From the NCBI GenBank assembly GCA_039704465.1, contig JASFAU010000001.1, positions 248,001-312,000 on the forward strand: a DNA stretch of 64,000 bases, given 5' to 3'. Made by a program: the position numbers and the translations under genes. The notes under the pieces are model-generated. The model worked only from the letters and a program-made list of their open reading frames with translations, did not search any database and had not been told where the DNA came from. This DNA comes from Plasmodiophora brassicae (Eukaryota > Endomyxa > Phytomyxea > Plasmodiophorida > Plasmodiophoridae). The number at the start of each line of letters is the position of its first letter. The stretch's first letter is position 1. This document shows positions 61,502 through 64,000 of this stretch, piece after piece.

Positions 61502-61669
61502 AATTAACACGCAGGACACGGACAAGACCAGACAAGGCCAGATAGCAGAATGTATGATTGGTGCGCCACGGACGCCGTACGGCAGTGTTGCGCGGTATAT
61601 GTGGGAGGCGCCCTATGATTGCTGATCTAAGGCACTCTGCGGACTCGAGGTCGCACCAGTGTCCCGATT
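61502..61669 (-). repeat. 5' LTR (168 bp)
   Basis: Copy of 56636-56803. Just inside it the element reads TGGTTTTGGGCC on the minus strand, where a tRNA-primer binding site is expected; I could not match it to a tRNA. Confidence 0.93.
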
Positions 61670-61674
61670 AACCT

Positions 61675-61960
61675 TCCGATTAACCCGCAGGCGACGTATG
61701 GCATCAGCTGGGCGCTGCGACCCGTCCAGAACGCGTACATCCACGTTCATGCTGTCGCCGCAGATCTCTAATCGCCTCGACGAGCTTGAGAAACGCACGC
61801 AGCACGCCCTGACGAAGAAAACGGCGGGTAAGATGTTCCCAGACGACGATCCGCCAAAGTACAACGAAGGCAAATTCGCGTTTGCCGCTGCGGACCGGGA
61901 TCGAATGTCGATGTCTGGTCTGAGAACTGACCTGAGGAGTGGAACAGCGACCAAGCCGTG
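61675..61960 (+). pseudogene. 3' part of the gene split by the retrotransposon
   Basis: Resumes homology with the intact copy at 63600-63880 (STFMLSPQISNRLDELEKRT against STFMLSPRISNRLDELEKRI). A run of small differences and a frame that is open only from element sequence make a functional product unlikely. Confidence 0.8.
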
Positions 61961-62325
61961 TCCAAATTGTCAGGATAAGTCGAGCTCGTCTCGACTGATG
62001 AGCGTGCGAGGGCGGACGACCTGGCTGGGGTGTTCCATTCTCCAGCAACCCTTCGAGCTTGGGAATGCAAATCACCACAATGTATGCGTCGGATCAGTCT
62101 CGATGTCTCCTGACTTTCGGGGTCTCCGCCCTCCGGACACCGTACGGCGATTCTGGTTGCGCATGTCGTGCGTGTGGAGACAAGCCGCACTATTAGTAAC
62201 GTTCCTGTACGCGCAGCGGCTTGCGGCCAAGCCAGAACCAGTCCGAATTGACTTGCGTATCAGAGATCGCCCAGTTGGGACAAGCAGTGCGCCCTGTCGA
62301 CGAGATCAAGAAGCGAAGGACCGGA

Positions 62326-63185
62326 ATGTCACACAACCAACATTTGACCTGCCGTCTCAAGCCCGTCCTGCTCTCTCTGCTCCTGATCGTCCACCTCAAA
62401 GGATTTGGCGAAGCTCTTCAAGTTCAGACCAAAGACAACGTTGTTCATCATCTTCCCAACGACCGTGCCGTCATGCACTCGACGTTGCTTGGCGACTTGG
62501 TCCATGTCCTTGGTGACTATAGTGACTCCTGCATATCGCCTCTAGTCGATATCGACCCTGACGCGTTTACCGATCTCGTGCGGTACATGAAAGAAGTGCA
62601 TAATGTATGTCAACATTGCCTGACATCGCGTATGTGCTTTTAACGGAAGGTCACTTGTGGCCCTATCAACAGGAGGTCGAGGATGCCAGCGAATGGATCC
62701 GGAACGAGCTCGGAGCTAGGAGCCCGTCTCAGACGACACGGGTTCTTGAAGCCGCCAACTATCTCGTAATGCCCCTATTCATTGTAGCCTTCGGAGTGAC
62801 TATACAAGTACCTGGGACAGGAGAAACCGCCCTGCAGATAGGGACTCTGAGGCCGCCCACGCCCAACTTGGCTCCTGGCCACCAGTTCGTAATATTTCTC
62901 ATTGCCCCATACGGCCATGCGCTTTTTAATTCGCGTACTGACCTTGCCACGTCCAGATGTGCCATCTGTCACGAGTCGGACGAAGGTGCTGCCACGCGCC
63001 TGGACTGTGCCCATTGCTTTCACACGATATGCATCTTCAGCTGGCTGTACCGTGACAGTACTTGCCCTCTGTGCCGCTACGATGTCACGTTCCAGAGCAT
63101 TGTAAAGTTGGCAGGCGACGAATGGGTGATCCCGAAGGCTTATGTAGCCGGGGTATTATCCCAATGGCTGATGCCCAGTTACTAA
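62326..63185 (+). CDS. Secreted Skp1/BTB-like + RING-H2 protein, copy E
   Basis: Exons 62326-62604, 62673-62884 and 62957-63185 (introns 68 and 72 nt, phases 0 and 2) give 239 residues. Intron positions match copy D exactly. The signal peptide core is LLSLLLIVHLKGFGEA. Skp1-like segments are HLPNDRAVMHSTLLGDLVHV and VLEAANYLVMPLFIVAFGVT; the latter matches the Skp1 helix LILAANYLDIKGLLDV closely. RING-H2: CAIC, LDCAHCFHTICIFSWL, CPLC. About 150 bases upstream of the ATG are shared with copy D. Confidence 0.83.
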
Positions 63186-63495
63186 CTGGTTACGTCAGCA
63201 GATCGTGGATGACGACTGACGCCTGACATTTGAATACCTCTACCATGTTCAGACATGGATTCTGAATACAACACCTTGGACAGCGGCCATCCAGTCGTCG
63301 ATTTCTGGTTATGCACCACCGTTACCGATTTCTGTCGTGTCGTCCCCTTGATTAGCAAATTGACACAATGTGTGTAATGTCGAGCCAATAGGACGCCATT
63401 GTCGTCGTCAGTGGATACGACCGGCACCGCGTGCCTGCGAACGCGTTCGAATCTGGGCGGAGGTACGGCGGTCAGATTCGCGATCAGAATCTGGG
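63186..63495 (+). other. Shared spacer of duplication unit 2, without the EF-hand gene
   Basis: The part from about 63360 matches the divergent promoter in unit 1 (56440-56580), including the first codons of the EF-hand gene on the minus strand (GVLLARHYTHC), but the body of that gene is missing. The rest is unique. Confidence 0.65.
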
Positions 63496-64000
63496 ATGGC
63501 GTCGAGCCACTGCGACGATGACAACGTCGAGTACCTGGTATCGCCGCGTTACCGCAACCGGCTGACGTTCCAGGCACTGGAAGCGGAATCGATCGTGAAG
63601 AACCTGCCGATTAACCGGCAGGCGGCGTACGGCATCAACTGGGCGCTGCGACCCGTCCAGAACGCGTCCACGTTCATGCTGTCGCCGCGGATCTCCAATC
63701 GCCTGGACGAGCTCGAGAAACGCATCCAGCACGACCTGACGAGGAAAGCGGTGGGTAAGGTGTTCCCAGACGACGACCCGTCAACGTACAACGAAGGCAA
63801 AGGCGTTGTCGCTGCGAAACCGGGCTCGGATGCCGACTTCTGGTCCGAGAAGTGGCCTGAGGAGTGGAGCGGCGACCAACCTGGTCCTGTCCCCGTCGCC
63901 GTGTCCACTTTGCCAGAATCAGTTGCGCTCGTCTCGAACATCGAACAATGGCTCATCAGTCACGAAAGCGACGGCCCTGAAACGATGACCAATGGGCATC
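63496..64000 (+). CDS. Unknown protein, N-terminal part, runs off the right edge
   Basis: From the ATG at 63496 the frame is open for 168 codons to the end of the window. It starts MASSHCDDDNVEYLVSPRYR, is charged and probably helical (RISNRLDELEKRIQHDLTRK), and has an acidic, Trp-containing stretch (FWSEKWPEEWSGDQ). No domain recognised. The homologous gene in unit 1 was split by the retrotransposon. Confidence 0.7.
   Translation, partial: MASSHCDDDNVEYLVSPRYRNRLTFQALEAESIVKNLPINRQAAYGINWALRPVQNASTFMLSPRISNRLDELEKRIQHDLTRKAVGKVFPDDDPSTYNEGKGVVAAKPGSDADFWSEKWPEEWSGDQPGPVPVAVSTLPESVALVSNIEQWLISHESDGPETMTNGH

Larger units (their letters stand above)
56636..61669 (-). mobile_element. LTR retrotransposon with gypsy-type Gag-protease and copia-type Int-RT-RNaseH
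   Basis: A 5034-bp element transcribed on the minus strand. Identical 168-bp LTRs (56636-56803 and 61502-61669) are flanked by the direct repeat AACCT (56631-56635 and 61670-61674). A polypurine tract (GAGGGGGGG on the minus strand) abuts the 3' LTR. The coding order, 5' to 3', is Gag, CCHC knuckle, retropepsin, integrase, RT, RNase H, i.e. the copia order of domains. Gag and protease resemble Ty3/gypsy families, while integrase, RT and RNase H are Ty1/copia. Several single-base frame breaks occur, at least one of them in a homopolymer. The LTR ends are AAT...ATT rather than TG...CA. Confidence 0.9.

Noticed and set aside
61223..61625. Plus-strand frames rich in Gly and Asp
   Set aside because: They read the purine-rich repeat in the retrotransposon leader and LTR in the wrong direction.
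1..64000. Prokaryotic or organellar origin
   Set aside because: Many short GT-AG introns, eukaryote-only proteins and an LTR retrotransposon rule it out.

Overview
The window is nuclear DNA of a GC-rich, gene-dense eukaryotic microbe. Nearly all multi-exon genes use very short GT-AG introns (about 47-75 nt), intergenic gaps are short, and the proteins are typically eukaryotic (NIP7, HOP2, elongin B, SNARE, TBC, RhoGEF, B-box, Sec14). A coiled-coil protein resembling flagellar microtubule-inner proteins suggests a flagellated stage. The secreted RING-type proteins, the intron style and the base composition would fit a plasmodiophorid (Rhizaria; Plasmodiophora-like). That placement is an inference (about 50% sure), not something the sequence proves.

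Layout. 1-8.9 kb: start of a signal-peptide-peptidase-like protease, a GT32-type glycosyltransferase, an intronless mitochondrial PPR protein ending in a DYW-type deaminase domain, a RhoGEF and an amidinotransferase. 9-13.8 kb: an accessory island with a long perfect hairpin, two intact copies and one truncated copy of a secreted Skp1/BTB-like plus RING-H2 gene, and a small secreted protein on the opposite strand. 14-29 kb: mostly housekeeping (coiled coil, TBC-PH, membrane macrodomain protein, NIP7, HOP2, Sec20-like SNARE, kelch, Sec14). 29-45 kb: SAM-domain cyclic-nucleotide-gated channel, TDP2-like phosphodiesterase, nucleotidyltransferase-GHMP kinase fusion, NDUFAF4-like protein, tRNA-Gly(UCC), elongin B, AHSA1-VOC fusion, DsbA-like isomerase, a GH36-like glycosidase and a PH protein. 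45-52.7 kb: a six-B-box protein, a RAP-domain protein with 17 repeats, an unknown protein and succinyl-CoA ligase beta.

52.7-64 kb is a second accessory island. It is a tandem segmental duplication, each unit holding a secreted Skp1-RING gene and a downstream gene of unknown function; an EF-hand gene lies only in unit 1. A recent LTR retrotransposon (56636-61669; identical 168-bp LTRs, 5-bp target duplication) split the last gene of unit 1. It has a Ty3/gypsy-type Gag and protease followed by Ty1/copia-type integrase, reverse transcriptase and RNase H.

Themes. Several proteins carry mitochondrial-type leaders (PPR-DYW, RAP, succinyl-CoA ligase, AHSA1-VOC) or suit the organelle (NDUFAF4-like), so organelle RNA handling and respiration are well represented. 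The strongest candidate for an undescribed system is the secreted single-chain Skp1-like/RING family: four intact genes in two subfamilies, at two islands that also share a dispersed repeat. All exon structures were deduced by eye from splice signals and reading frame; no search was run.
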